Shown in pieces: positions 37,551 to 47,213 of a stretch of 64,000 bases of DNA. The DNA lies in assembly GCF_000739015.1 (NCBI RefSeq), contig NZ_JPUG01000060.1, forward strand, positions 124,001-188,000. The letters are read 5' to 3'. This DNA comes from Microvirga sp. BSC39. Lineage in GTDB: Bacteria > Pseudomonadota > Alphaproteobacteria > Rhizobiales > Beijerinckiaceae. The translations under genes were made by a program, and so were the position numbers. Every line of letters begins with the position of its first letter. The first letter of the stretch is position 1. The notes under the pieces are model-generated. The model was not told where the DNA came from. It did not search any database and saw only the letters and a list, made by a program, of their open reading frames with translations.

Positions 37551-38126
37551 ATGTTTGAGCAGTGTCGTTGGCTGAACGAGCCGGACCGCTGGGCTCTCGT
37601 ACCCGATGGCCTCATGGTCGCGACAAATCAAACAACCGACTTCTGGCGGGAAACGCATTATAGCTTCATTCGCGACAGCGGGTACTTCTTCGGTCGTGAA
37701 GTTCGCGGCGGGTTCACCGCCGCGCTCCGCGTCCGAGCGCAATACAAAACCCTGTACGACCAAGCAGGAATCATGGTGCGGCTTGACGAGGCCACCTGGA
37801 TCAAAGCCGGGATCGAATTGGCGGATGGTGAGGCGCTGCTCGGCAGCGTTCTCACAGTCGGACAATCCGACTGGGCCACCGGACCGTTTCGCGGCGATCC
37901 GTCTGATTTCTGGATCAGGGTGACCGTTGAGCATGGAGTCCTGCGGCTCCAGGCCTCGGCGGACAGTCAACACTGGCCCTTGGTGCGGCTCTGTCCCTTT
38001 CCGGTGGCAGAGCGCTACTGGGTTGGACCAATGTGCTGCACGCCGGAGCGGGCTGGTCTGGACGTCCTGTTCTCCGATTTCACGGTTGCACCACCGAGCA
38101 GGCATGCGCTTCATGACCTATCTTAG
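37551..38126 (+). CDS. DUF1349 (concanavalin-like) protein
   Basis: A 191-aa protein with the DUF1349/YesU jelly-roll pattern: WRETHYSFIRDSGYFF, QYKTLYDQAGIMVRLDEATW, KAGIELADGE, then DFWIRVTVEHGVLRLQASAD and PMCCTPERAGLDVLFSDF. These lectin-like proteins are probably carbohydrate-binding and cytoplasmic, as no signal peptide is seen. A GGAGGAAGAGG RBS precedes the ATG. It is likely independent of its neighbours. Confidence 0.87.
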   Translation: MFEQCRWLNEPDRWALVPDGLMVATNQTTDFWRETHYSFIRDSGYFFGREVRGGFTAALRVRAQYKTLYDQAGIMVRLDEATWIKAGIELADGEALLGSVLTVGQSDWATGPFRGDPSDFWIRVTVEHGVLRLQASADSQHWPLVRLCPFPVAERYWVGPMCCTPERAGLDVLFSDFTVAPPSRHALHDLS

Positions 38127-38227
38127 ACGATTCGCAGCAGACACCCCCTGTACTCGCGAAAGCAGTCTTTCAACGGGAATGTCGCACTTGGACACTTCTC
38201 GCAAGTACGTCGAGTTTTCGTAACCGT

Positions 38228-38243
38228 GCGGTGAGTGGACCTT
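38228..38243 (+). repeat. Short type A repeat remnant
   Basis: GCGGTGAGTGGACCTT matches the GTGAGCTGACCTT end of the type A repeat. It lies in the 267-bp gap between DUF1349 and the dienelactone hydrolase gene; nothing else is visible there. Confidence 0.4.
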
Positions 38244-38393
38244 CGCGTGCAACCGCCAGCGGTCCTATGCGCCAGCAAAGTGGTCAGTCATAGCCATGAG
38301 GCTCGGAAAGGAGCAGAATCATCGCGGAATGGAGGCCACGGACTGTGCATCAAGAGATGTCAGATTCGTCTCCGTAGCCCGCAGGAGACTTTC

Positions 38394-39188
38394 ATGCGAA
38401 CGATAATGACGGCGGCGCTTTGCGCCATGGTGATGACTGCAAGCGCACACGCGGCGATCAGGGAGGAGCCGGTCACCTACCAGGACGGCACAACCACCCT
38501 AAGGGGCTTTGTCGTCTACGATGACGCGGTTCAGGGCAAGCGCCCCGGCATTGTCATGGTGCACGAGTGGTGGGGTATCACGAGCCACATCCGCAACGAG
38601 GCGCAGAAATTCGCGCAGCAGGGTTACACTGCCTTCGTCGCCGACATGTACGGCGACGCCAAGACGGCCGACAACCCGAAGGACGCTGGCGCGCTCTCAG
38701 GCTCTGTGATGAAGGATCCGAAGGTGATGGAGGCTCGCTTCAACGCGGCGCGGGCCCAACTCGCCGGGCATGCCTCGGTCGAGCCGACGCGGATCGGTGC
38801 CGTGGGCTACTGCTTCGGCGGCGCTGTCGTGCTGAACATGGCTCGCACCGGAGCCGATCTCGATGCGGTCGCAGGCTTCCATGCATCGCTCGGGCTCAAC
38901 ACCCCCGCGCCGGCATCGGGCACAGTCAAGGCGAAGATCTTGGTCCTGAATGGCGCAGACGATCCCTTCGTGAAGCGCGAGCAGTACGAGGTGCTCAAGA
39001 AGGATCTTGATGAGGCGAAGGCAGAGTACCGGGTCATCGAGTACCCCGGTGCGGTCCACGCGTTCACCAACCCTGAGGCGACTGAGCTCGGCCAGAAGTT
39101 CAACCTGCCGCTCCGATACGATCAGCAGGTGGACCGCGAGGCGAAGGCCGAGGCGTTAAAGTTCTTCAACGCTAACCTCCGGAAGTAG
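38394..39188 (+). CDS. Exported dienelactone hydrolase-family protein
   Basis: A 264-aa alpha/beta hydrolase from the ATG at 38394, with AGGAG 7 bp upstream; the longer frame lacks an RBS. A signal peptide (MRTIMTAALCAMVMTASAHA) sends it to the periplasm. The catalytic cysteine lies in GYCFGGAV, the aspartate in NGADDPF and the histidine in GAVHAFTN. Cysteine rather than serine at the nucleophile marks the dienelactone hydrolase family, which opens lactones. The true substrate is unknown. Confidence 0.9.
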   Translation: MRTIMTAALCAMVMTASAHAAIREEPVTYQDGTTTLRGFVVYDDAVQGKRPGIVMVHEWWGITSHIRNEAQKFAQQGYTAFVADMYGDAKTADNPKDAGALSGSVMKDPKVMEARFNAARAQLAGHASVEPTRIGAVGYCFGGAVVLNMARTGADLDAVAGFHASLGLNTPAPASGTVKAKILVLNGADDPFVKREQYEVLKKDLDEAKAEYRVIEYPGAVHAFTNPEATELGQKFNLPLRYDQQVDREAKAEALKFFNANLRK

Positions 39189-39501
39189 CGGGCATCGCCA
39201 AGCGCCGCGGCGTTAGCCAACGCTACGGCGCAACGCTTTATGTACATCCAAGCTTCCGCATTCGCGCGGTGAGCGAACCTTGAAACGGCTGCCTGCAGAG
39301 ACGGTAGTTGACCCGCTATAGATCTTCCTCGGCCCTGCCCCAGGAATAGCCGAGCGAGCGCGGCGAACAGGGACACCGACTAAGCCGATCTACGAGAACA
39401 ATGGGTAGGAACCTTGTGACATTGATGCTCAGAAGCAGGATTTCTCCTCGTCAAAGGAGCAATCCGCCACTCAGGCCGGTAGGCTTGCCTCATGCCCGCT
39501 T
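39189..39501. other. Gap with a type A repeat fragment (39251-39281)
   Basis: No gene is seen. A GC-rich imperfect inverted repeat right after the hydrolase stop (GCGCCGCGGCGTT near 39201, partner near 39220) could stop transcription. AGCTTCCGCATTCGCGCGGT followed by GAGCGAACCTT at 39251-39281 is a degenerate copy of the type A repeat. Confidence 0.45.
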
Positions 39502-40881
39502 TTAGTTGCCGGGCTCATCGGTTCTTGCTCTGGCAATGAATTTTGCCGCGACTGCCTTGCCCAGTTCGACACCGGCTTGGTTGTCCATCTCGTAATGAAG
39601 GCCCGCCCAGACGCGCGAGTCACCAGCCTCCTTGCCGAGCATGCGAATGAAGTCCGCGCGAGTAGGGAAGAGATAAGCTAGGATCTCGCTGCGCGCTGTT
39701 GAGAGCACCGAGTGGTTGGACGGATAGCTCGGGAAGTTCGGCACCGCAAACAGCAGCGGGATGTCCGGGTCAAGCTGATGCGGCCGCAGATACCAGTAGG
39801 CGAACTTGCCGTCATTGCTCGCGAGGAAAGCGTCGTAATATACGGTCGCGAGCAGCGCATAAGCACGAGCCGCGCGGGGCGGGTTCTGGTCAGTCTTGTC
39901 TTCGAACAGCCACTTGCTGGCATAATCGTACCAGCCGGTCATTAGGCCGGCGGGGCTTTGCCAGAATTAGGCCTTGGAGTTCGACACGAAGGTCCGGTCA
40001 TATTTGCGGATCGCTTCCGTTTGGGCCTTCACAGCCTCCGAGCGGCAATCGGGCGGAGGAGATGGCCTGAACTCAGCGGGTGAGGTCAGCAGGATGGGTT
40101 TCCAGTTGGGCAGGGTCACGTTGCCGGGATTGGTTCCTGACCACACACATGGGCCCGTCGGAACCGCCCCGGTCCACTTCGCCTCGGATCCATCGGCCTT
40201 TGCAGCCTCGATCACGCGCTCTGCAACACGCCGGCCGAGCGCAAGTCCGGCAGCCGCGCCGCTGGGGAACTGCACGCCTGCCTGGACCCGCGACTGCGCC
40301 TGCTCCTCGGCCATGGCCTGGAGTGATGCCGCTTCATTGGGAAAGAAATACGCCAGCACCGTCGCGGCGGCTCCGGCTGCGGCGGCATGCTCGGAAGGAT
40401 AGGAGGGGCTGTTGGGCGTCGGCAGCACGGGCGTCAAGCTTGTATCGACTTCCTTAGGGCGCGGCCGCTTGTAGAAGTACTTCGACTCCCACGTGGCGAT
40501 GGTGGCGTCGTGCATGGCCATGGTCATGTAGGTGTAGATGCGGTGCGACGACGGTGGAAGCGGTTGGCCGGTGAAGACGCGTTTGTTGACCAGCTCGATC
40601 CATTGGTAGCCAGGAGCGCCGGCATCCCAGAAAGCAATCCGCGCGTAGGTTTGCGGATCATTCCTGCGGACGAGGTCACGCAGTTGCTCCAGCTCCGCTG
40701 TGGTGGCGGAGGCATCGGGGGGAGGTGGGGCTCGGAAGTCCAGGCCGGAGGAAATTACCCAGGTCTTCCATGTTCCGGCATTGGGTTCGATCCCACCAGG
40801 TTGACCGAGCGAGGGCGGGGCAACGGCACAGCTTCCTGCCAGCAGCAGGGCCATGCACGCACTGCGAAGGGGATGGAGCAT
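39502..40881 (-). pseudogene. PAP2/vanadium-haloperoxidase-like phosphatase interrupted by one stop codon
   Basis: The frame starts at the ATG at 40881 with a signal peptide (MLHPLRSACMALLLAGSCAV) and runs 304 codons to a TAA at 39967-39969. It then continues in the same frame for 154 more codons, with FWQSPAGLMTGW right after the stop. Both halves are PAP2-like. The first has a K-x6-RP motif and PSEH but lacks the histidine of motif 3 (SRVQAGVQ). The second has a full set: KFAYWYLRP, PSNH and SRVWAGLHYEMD. The stop therefore removes the complete catalytic half. A single TAC/TAT to TAA change would explain it. Confidence 0.8.
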
Positions 40882-41519
40882 GTCGGGCCTCCCACAGGTG
40901 ATCCCCAGCCCAAAAGTGAACGTCCGCGAATATAAGCGCAGTCTGTCGTGTTCGGATGTGCGTCCGATCACCTATGACACGCGACCGGCTGTTACGGTGA
41001 AGCGCTTGGCACGCGGGCCCCAGCGGCATCTCGATGCACGAAGAGGAAGGTCTGGTGATGGCACGAGGCGGAACTAGCTCGAATGTCCGTTCTGGCAGAG
41101 AACACCGGACGTTGCTGAAGGGTAGGGGATCGGCAGAGGATGACCCGTTCCTGACCATCCGCGGAGGGAAGGAACCAAGTCATTCTGTACAAGCAACATT
41201 ATTGCCTGCTCCCCCCTTTGTTGTCTCATCGAACATAGACCGCCTGGGTTCTGGGTGCGCTGCTGTTTACCATTCTGGAAGACAGGCTTTCCGAAGCAGA
41301 GGTTTTCCTTGATTCACCGTGCCTGTCGCTGGATGCTCAAGGCTACGACAGTGATGGCAGATTGGACGTCGTTCATTAGCGACGGCCCAAAGGCATGATG
41401 CCGCTCCGCCATACCGGTGCGAACCCGGTATATTTCGTAACCTCATTTCAGGATCAGGGCTTCCGATCAAGCCACCATGTGCCATGGCTGCCGCGGTCGC
41501 CTGGAACGTAAGGCTTTCC
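40882..41519. other. Long gap with a type B repeat (about 41057-41130)
   Basis: No gene is supported in these 638 bases. Between about 41057 and 41130 lies a type B repeat: ATGGCACGAGGCGGAACTAG, then AATGTCCG and, after a loop, CGGACGTT, which can pair into a hairpin. The rest holds the upstream regions of the PAP2 gene and the MHYT gene. Confidence 0.5.
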
Positions 41520-43919
41520 ATGCTGACGGTCTATGATTGCATCGTCTCAGATCATGATCTCCGGCTTGTTGCCCTGGCGGCTCTGGTGTGCGGCCTCGCG
41601 TCCCTGACCGCCATCCATCTTCTGCATCATGTTAGACGGTCGGAGGGTACCCGCCACAGCATCTGGCTCGCCATTGCGGCTACCTCCACCGGCTTCGGCA
41701 TCTGGGCTACGCACTTCATTGCCATGCTGGCTTTCTCTCCTGCCCTGCCGACGGGATACAATATCGCCCTGACGGTTATCTCCCTGCTGGCCGCTGTCGC
41801 GCTAACCGGCCTCGGCTTCTGCCTTGCTCTCATGCCCGGATTTACTGGGGCGATGTGGCTAGGGGGAGCCATTGTCGGAGGTGGTATCGCCGCCATGCAC
41901 TATACAGGAATGGCAGCCTTCGAGGTGGCGGGCACCATCGCCTGGGATCCGATACTGGTTGCAGCATCGATCGTGCTCAGCGCATTGTTCGGTGCCCTCG
42001 CCCTGCCCATGGGCCTGAGAAGTAATCTCGCGCGCTGGAGGCTTGCTGGAGCATTGCTGCTGACGCTGGCGATCTGCAGCCATCATTTCACCGCCATGGG
42101 TGCCGTCGCTATCACGCCCGACAGCACGATCCAGCTTTCGCCTCTGGCTATTCCGTCTCACTGGCTGGCGACCGGGGTTGCGCTCGTCAGCCTCGTTATT
42201 CTCCTGCTCTCCTGTGCGGCATTGGGCCTCGACCTCAGGGAGCGGCGGCGCACGGCTCTTGAGATGGAGCGAATGCGCGATCTGACGGACGCAGCAGTCG
42301 AAGGGCTCGTCCTCTGCGAGGGCGAGACCATCGTTTCGGTTAACCAGAGTTTTGCTCGGCTGGCCAACCTACGACCCGATCAGATTTGCGGCAGGAACTT
42401 AGGGTCGTGTGTGCCTGACGCAGCAAAGCTCAGGGCGCTTCTCGATAGTTCAGGACAAGCGGTCGAGGCCGATCTGCGCGACCGCCACGGGACCCTGATC
42501 CCGGTCGAGTTGATTGCCCGTCAGATCACGTATAACGGCCACCCGCACAACGTCGTCGCCTTCCGGGACCTGCGGGACCGCAGGAATGCCGAGGCTCAGA
42601 TCCGCTACCTGGCCCATCATGATCCGCTAACCGGATTGAATAACCGGGCCAGCTTCGACCAGCAGCTGGACCGCGAGCTCAAGTTGCACCAGCGAGCCGG
42701 TCAGCAGTTGGCACTTCTGTGCCTGGACCTCGACGGCTTCAAGGAGGTGAACGACTTCCACGGCCACGCCACAGGCGATCAGCTGCTCAAGGACATTGCC
42801 CGGCAGTTCTCCGCTATTCTGGAGGACGATCAGATGCTGGCCCGCCTCGGTGGGGACGAGTTCGCCATCATTGTTCCCCATGTGAGGGATCCCGCTCAGG
42901 CCGGGCACTTAGCCGAGAGGCTTCTGAAGGCGCTTAAGAACGGAGATCGGACCAGATCTTCAGCCGGTACCGTCTCCGTCAGCATCGGCATCGCCCTGTA
43001 TCCGTCCGATGCAAAGGACCGCACTGAGCTTCTGTCCAATGCCGATACTGCCCTGTACCGCGCAAAGCAGGAGGGCAAGGGTGCGTACCGGTTCTTCGAA
43101 GCCGCGATGGGTGCCCAGATCCGCGAGCGCCGCAGCATCGAACATGACCTGCACAACGCCATTGATAACGGCGAACTGAGCTTGGTGTACCAGCCGCAGG
43201 CGCAGCTCGAGACCGGAGAGGTCCTCGGTTTTGAGGTTCTGCTGCGCTGGACCCATCCGGTGCGGGGCCTTGTGCCACCTTCGGTCTTCATCCCGATTGC
43301 CGAGGAAAGCGGGCTGATCCTGACGATTGGTGAATGGGTCATGCATCAGGCTTGCCAGGAAGCAAGCACATGGACGCGCCCGCTCAGCATTGCTGTTAAC
43401 GTCTCGGCCTTACAGCTAGGCAGCGACGGCTTCCCGCACCTGATTCGGGGCATCTTGGAGGAAACCGGGCTGTCACCCGAGAGGCTGGAGATCGAGATCA
43501 CCGAGACAGCCCTGATCCGAGACCCTCATCGCGCGCTACTGGCCTTGCAGAAGCTCAAGGTGCTTGGCGTCACCATTGCCATGGACGACTTTGGAACAGG
43601 TTACTCGTCGCTCTCAAACCTTCAGGCCTTTCCATTCGACAAGATCAAGATAGATCGCTCCTTCGTTCAGGCGGTCCACACAAAGCCGCAGGCTGCCGCC
43701 ATTGTTCGGGCTGTGCTCGGCCTGGGGCGGGGCTTGGGGCTTCCCGTTATCGCCGAGGGTGTAGAGACACCCGAGGAACTGAGATTCCTCGGGCAGGAGG
43801 GATGCACCGAGGTTCAAGGCTACCTATTCGGCCGCCCCGTACCGATCAACGAGTTGACTTCGCTGATCTGTGACAATGTCGTCGTGCTCCCAAGAGCATT
43901 GATGAGAGCCGCCGACTAA
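41520..43919 (+). CDS. MHYT-PAS-GGDEF-EAL cyclic-di-GMP enzyme
   Basis: A 799-aa membrane protein from the ATG at 41520 behind AAGG; starts upstream lengthen it by 12 residues. Seven TM helices carry the three MHYT motifs WATHFIAM, MHYTGM and SHHFTAM, thought to sense gases through a metal. A PAS-like region follows, then GGDEF with ARLGGDEFAII intact but no RxxD inhibitory site, then an EAL domain. The EAL motif reads EVL (GFEVLLRW), yet NVSALQL, EITET, DDFGTGYSSL, KIDRSFV and EGVET are kept, so phosphodiesterase activity is plausible. It is followed 11 bp later by another GGDEF gene. Confidence 0.93.
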   Translation: MLTVYDCIVSDHDLRLVALAALVCGLASLTAIHLLHHVRRSEGTRHSIWLAIAATSTGFGIWATHFIAMLAFSPALPTGYNIALTVISLLAAVALTGLGFCLALMPGFTGAMWLGGAIVGGGIAAMHYTGMAAFEVAGTIAWDPILVAASIVLSALFGALALPMGLRSNLARWRLAGALLLTLAICSHHFTAMGAVAITPDSTIQLSPLAIPSHWLATGVALVSLVILLLSCAALGLDLRERRRTALEMERMRDLTDAAVEGLVLCEGETIVSVNQSFARLANLRPDQICGRNLGSCVPDAAKLRALLDSSGQAVEADLRDRHGTLIPVELIARQITYNGHPHNVVAFRDLRDRRNAEAQIRYLAHHDPLTGLNNRASFDQQLDRELKLHQRAGQQLALLCLDLDGFKEVNDFHGHATGDQLLKDIARQFSAILEDDQMLARLGGDEFAIIVPHVRDPAQAGHLAERLLKALKNGDRTRSSAGTVSVSIGIALYPSDAKDRTELLSNADTALYRAKQEGKGAYRFFEAAMGAQIRERRSIEHDLHNAIDNGELSLVYQPQAQLETGEVLGFEVLLRWTHPVRGLVPPSVFIPIAEESGLILTIGEWVMHQACQEASTWTRPLSIAVNVSALQLGSDGFPHLIRGILEETGLSPERLEIEITETALIRDPHRALLALQKLKVLGVTIAMDDFGTGYSSLSNLQAFPFDKIKIDRSFVQAVHTKPQAAAIVRAVLGLGRGLGLPVIAEGVETPEELRFLGQEGCTEVQGYLFGRPVPINELTSLICDNVVVLPRALMRAAD

Positions 43920-43930
43920 GCGACCGCTCC

Positions 43931-45076
43931 ATGGCCAGGACGACTAGCCGAATGGACAAACTCCCACAACCTGACCTCATTCGCGTTGGCCTTGTCCGGC
44001 TGCTCTACTCAGCCCTGCCTCAAGTCGCCTCCGTCACAACCGGCGTTGTCGTGGGTGCTTGGCTGGTGGTCTGGCGCTCTGGATCGGGCTGGGACTTGCT
44101 CCTGGCGTGGCTTGCGATTGGCATGGCAGCGGGTCGCCTCGGGCTCCTCGTGGCATTCCACCAGTCTGGTGATGACAAGACCCTTTCGCCCATTGTCGCA
44201 AAGCGATGGGAGTGTGCCTACGGAGCAGGTTCCCTCCTGATGGGTGGCGTCATTGCCGGGATGTCGCTCCGGGCTCTGTCAGGAGCCGATGCAGGCATGC
44301 AGTTACTCTGCCTCGGCCTTACGATGGCAACCTGCGGCGGCCAGTCCTCAACGCGGGTCGCATGTCGAGCATGGATCTCAATCAGCACCGGCAGCATCGT
44401 TTTGGCCGCCTTTGCAGGCGGCTGCCTTTTGCATCCTGACACAAGCTACCAGATCGTCGGCGGCTTGCTGCTGCTTTACTGGTACAGCCATTTCGAGGCC
44501 TGTCGTCATGGCGCGCAGACGATTATGGCCTTGCATAGAGCGCAACACAGTCTCGCCCATCAAGCGGCGCATGATGATCTGACCGGACTTCCAAACCGAG
44601 CTGCCTTTCGCGAGTACCTCACTGAAGCGTCTGCGCGCCTGAAGCGCTTCGGCCAGAAGTACGCGGTTCTGGCGCTGGATCTCGACGGGTTCAAGCAAGT
44701 AAACGATATGTATGGCCACACTATGGGTGACGAAGTCCTGCGCCGGATTGCTCACCGGATGCTTGGCACGCTCCGCCCAGGGGATCTGGTGGCCAGGCTT
44801 GGGGGTGATGAATTCGCCGTATTGCAGGTGCCGGTCTCTGGGCGAGATGCGGCTATAACCTTAGCCGAGCGGCTCATGGCTGAAATCAATGCACCTTATC
44901 AGATTGAAGGACAGACGATTGTCTTGAACGTATCAATCGGCATCGCTCTGGCTCCGGAGTGCGGCAGCGGTGAGGAACTTCTGCGCCGAGCAGATGAGGC
45001 GAGTTACGAGGCCAAGAGAGCTGGCAAAGGGCGCTACTGCATTGCCGTGTCGAGGGCGCCCGAGCATGTTCAATGA
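43931..45076 (+). CDS. Membrane diguanylate cyclase
   Basis: A 381-aa protein with about six hydrophobic segments in residues 20-195 (for example VASVTTGVVVGAWLVV and QIVGGLLLLYWYSHF) and a C-terminal GGDEF domain. ARLGGDEFAVL is intact, and RPGD five residues before it is a proper I-site, so it should make cyclic-di-GMP with product inhibition. It lies 11 bp after the MHYT-GGDEF-EAL gene, so the two likely share a transcript and set local c-di-GMP in opposite directions. The start at 43931 is weak; an ATG at 43952 is an alternative. Confidence 0.9.
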   Translation: MARTTSRMDKLPQPDLIRVGLVRLLYSALPQVASVTTGVVVGAWLVVWRSGSGWDLLLAWLAIGMAAGRLGLLVAFHQSGDDKTLSPIVAKRWECAYGAGSLLMGGVIAGMSLRALSGADAGMQLLCLGLTMATCGGQSSTRVACRAWISISTGSIVLAAFAGGCLLHPDTSYQIVGGLLLLYWYSHFEACRHGAQTIMALHRAQHSLAHQAAHDDLTGLPNRAAFREYLTEASARLKRFGQKYAVLALDLDGFKQVNDMYGHTMGDEVLRRIAHRMLGTLRPGDLVARLGGDEFAVLQVPVSGRDAAITLAERLMAEINAPYQIEGQTIVLNVSIGIALAPECGSGEELLRRADEASYEAKRAGKGRYCIAVSRAPEHVQ

Positions 45077-45173
45077 GAGTGCATAAAGGTCAGCTAATGG
45101 GATGGTCCGGCCGTGCTCCTGCCCCGCTTGCCCGTAAGCTGTGGGGCTTTGAGCCACGCAAGGAGCACGTCCC

Positions 45174-45535
45174 ATGACACAGTCTTCTTTCTCTTCTGCG
45201 ATCGCCACCCTGGGCATCGATCTGGGCAAGAACAGCTTCCACCTTGTCAGGATGAGCGCGGCGCCATCGTGCTGCGCCTTAAGCTCTCCCGGTCCCAGCT
45301 CACGCAGCGACTGGCCAATATCCCCCAGTGCCTGATCGGCATGGAAGCCTGCGCCGGGGCCCACCACATCGGCCGGCAACTGCAAGCGCTCGGCCATGAC
45401 GTGCGCCTGATCCCAGCCCAGTACGTTAAGCCGTTTCTGAAGGGGCACAAGAACGACTATCGCGATGCTGAAGCCATTGCGGAGGCGGTGCAGCGGCCGA
45501 CCATGTCGTTCGTGGCCATCAAGACGCCCGAGCGT
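45174..45535 (+). pseudogene. IS110-family transposase, N-terminal fragment
   Basis: An IS110-type DEDD transposase starts at 45174 (MTQSSFSSAIATLGIDLGKN, then SFHLV). It shifts frame near 45245 and continues as DERGAIVLRLKLSRSQLTQR, CLIGMEACAGAHH, KNDYRDAEAIAEAVQRPTM to about 45535. The catalytic D in GIDLGK, the E in GMEAC and the D in YRDAEA are present. The C-terminal half is missing, and unrelated DNA follows. It is the first of three mobile-element scraps in a row. Confidence 0.8.
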
Positions 45536-45797
45536 GCGGTCGAGAACTGTATGGAAGCAGCCGGGACCCGTAATAGGGTCGTGCCGTTCCGCTTGAAGCA
45601 GTATTGAAGGTTATGATGCGGTGAACGCCCCCCCAGCGGCCTTTGTATGCCAAAGTGGAGGTATCAGGCTGTGAAAAGTCCAGGGATGTCCAGCTTGTCG
45701 ACAGTGATGAACCGACCGTGGGTTGAGGGTCTGTGAATCGGCGCCGAAGATTGTCCTTTTTCAAGACAAGCGCAACACCTTGGCGTAGCGGCACAAA

Positions 45798-46197
45798 GTG
45801 GAGGTTCGGCAGGGTCACCGCGAATGGCCCTTCTTTCAGGCGCTGCTGTCGAACATGGATATGGTTCTGGCCAAGAGCAACATCGCCATCGCTTCCCGCT
45901 ATGCCCAGCTGGTTGAGGGACGAGGATCTGCGCAAGGCGATCTTCCCACACATCAGGCGGGAGTGGGAGGACACGATCAGACGAGTGCTGTCGATCATGA
46001 ACCAGCAGGCGCTGCTCGACCGCAATCCGCTGCTGGCACGCTCGATCCGCAACCGCTTTCCCTATCTTGATCCGCTCAACCACCTGCAGGTCGAACTCTT
46101 GAAACGTCACCGCTCGGGCGACACTGATGAGCAGGTCGTGCAAGGCCTTCACCTGTCCATCAACGGCATCGCAGCCGGCCTACGCAACAGCGGGTAG
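45798..46197 (+). pseudogene. ppc: Phosphoenolpyruvate carboxylase C-terminal fragment
   Basis: This stretch encodes the last 130 or so residues of PEP carboxylase. [34 protein letters not shown] is in one frame. After a 1-2 nt indel near 45921, [40 protein letters not shown] and the hallmark end [10 protein letters not shown] follow in another. The remaining 750 residues are absent. A native ppc is normally about 2.7 kb, so this is a transplanted scrap, wedged between IS110 and IS6 relics that may have carried it. Confidence 0.82.
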
Positions 46198-46212
46198 CAG
46201 GTTATGATCCCT

Positions 46213-46515
46213 CAATAAAAACCGACCGTGCTTGTCGACCGCACGAAACAGGTACTTCCAGCGTCCGCCGACCCGCACATAGGTTTCGTCCACTCTCCAG
46301 GAACCTGAGCGACGTCCCTGGTAGGACCGCACCCGCTTCTCAATCTCCGGGGCATAGCGCTGAACCCAACGAAAGATCGTGGTTGGATCAACGGCGACAC
46401 CGCGCTCGGACATCATCTCGGCGAGGTCGCGATAGCTGATCCCATACTTGCAGTACCAGCGCACGCACAGCAGGATGATCTCAACCGGGAAGCGACAGCG
46501 CTTGAACAGAGACAC
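46213..46515 (-). pseudogene. IS6-family transposase, N-terminal fragment
   Basis: Encodes MSLFKRCRFPVEIILLCVRW, ISYRDLAEMMSERGV, then RSGSWRVDETYVRVGGRWKY, which holds the HTH and first DDE aspartate of an IS6/IS26-type transposase. The similarity ends near 46213, where the ppc fragment begins, so the second half is lost. It differs clearly from the intact IS6 transposase at 48638, so the two are different elements. Confidence 0.8.
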
Positions 46516-46676
46516 GGGAGGGGATCCTTGATGAGCCGCTCCTCGCTATACGGCCGAGGTTAATGCAACGGTGCCAATCCTGCTGCGGATAACGGATCCG
46601 ATCAAAAGCAGAGCGTTTCACATAAAGCTCCGTACCTTGAGCCCCGGACACTCACCAAGACTCAATACCAGTTCGA

Positions 46677-47099
46677 TCATTTCTGTGCCGATGGCGGAGG
46701 GCTTAGAGCAGCAATAAATGTGCTTTTGGGCGGTAGCGCAACAAGCGCGTGCAACAAGTCTTCACGGCGGGTGGGCTTTTCAAGCCACGGCACCTCTTGC
46801 AGTTGGGTTGGCACCCCAAGATGCCGGGCGTATCCCGAGTAGACGATGAACGGAACGCCGCGACTATGAAGCTCGCTTGCAATCTGTGTTGCTGGACCAT
46901 CCCTGAGCATAAAATCCAAGATGGCGAGTTCGGGTGTGTTGTCCTTCAGCCATGCTTGCGCTTGCGCAATTGAGGTCAAGGTATGCACCGCAAAGCCGAC
47001 ATCCTCAAAGTAAGCCTCTAAGGACATGGCAATGAGGGCTTGATCCTCAATGATCACGCAGAAGGGCTGAACAGATGTGTGTGCAGTCATGGTGGACAT
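46677..47099 (-). CDS. Single-domain response regulator
   Basis: A 140-aa receiver: FCVIIEDQALIAMSLEAYFE, phosphoacceptor aspartate in LAILDFMLRDG, FIVYSGYA in the switch strand and KPTRREDL with the conserved lysine. No output domain is present. The longer frame starts inside a terminator hairpin at 47168, so the ATG at 47099 (MSTMTAHTS) or 47090 is preferred. The style resembles alphaproteobacterial receivers paired with HWE kinases, but none is near, so the partner is elsewhere. Confidence 0.82.
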   Translation of the reverse strand: MSTMTAHTSVQPFCVIIEDQALIAMSLEAYFEDVGFAVHTLTSIAQAQAWLKDNTPELAILDFMLRDGPATQIASELHSRGVPFIVYSGYARHLGVPTQLQEVPWLEKPTRREDLLHALVALPPKSTFIAALSPPPSAQK

Positions 47100-47167
47100 G
47101 GGTTCCACTGGTGCGTTGGCCAGTCTGACGGCTCGTAGGGCTGGAGGGGAGTTGTAGCGCGATGCCA

Positions 47168-47198
47168 TGGCTGGAGCGCCACTCCGGCGCTCCAGCCA
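47168..47198 (-). terminator. Hairpin after the fasciclin gene
   Basis: A perfect 13-bp stem, TGGCTGGAGCGCC (47168-47180) with GGCGCTCCAGCCA (47186-47198), and a 5-nt loop. It lies 15 bases beyond the fasciclin stop. There is no T-run, so termination may be weak or Rho-assisted. Confidence 0.6.
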
Positions 47199-47213
47199 AT
47201 CCTATTAGTTGGT

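Noticed and set aside
45519..46152. Minus-strand frames opposite the ppc fragment
   Set aside because: The + strand shows unmistakable PEP carboxylase residues including the GLRNSG end; the opposite frames are shadows.
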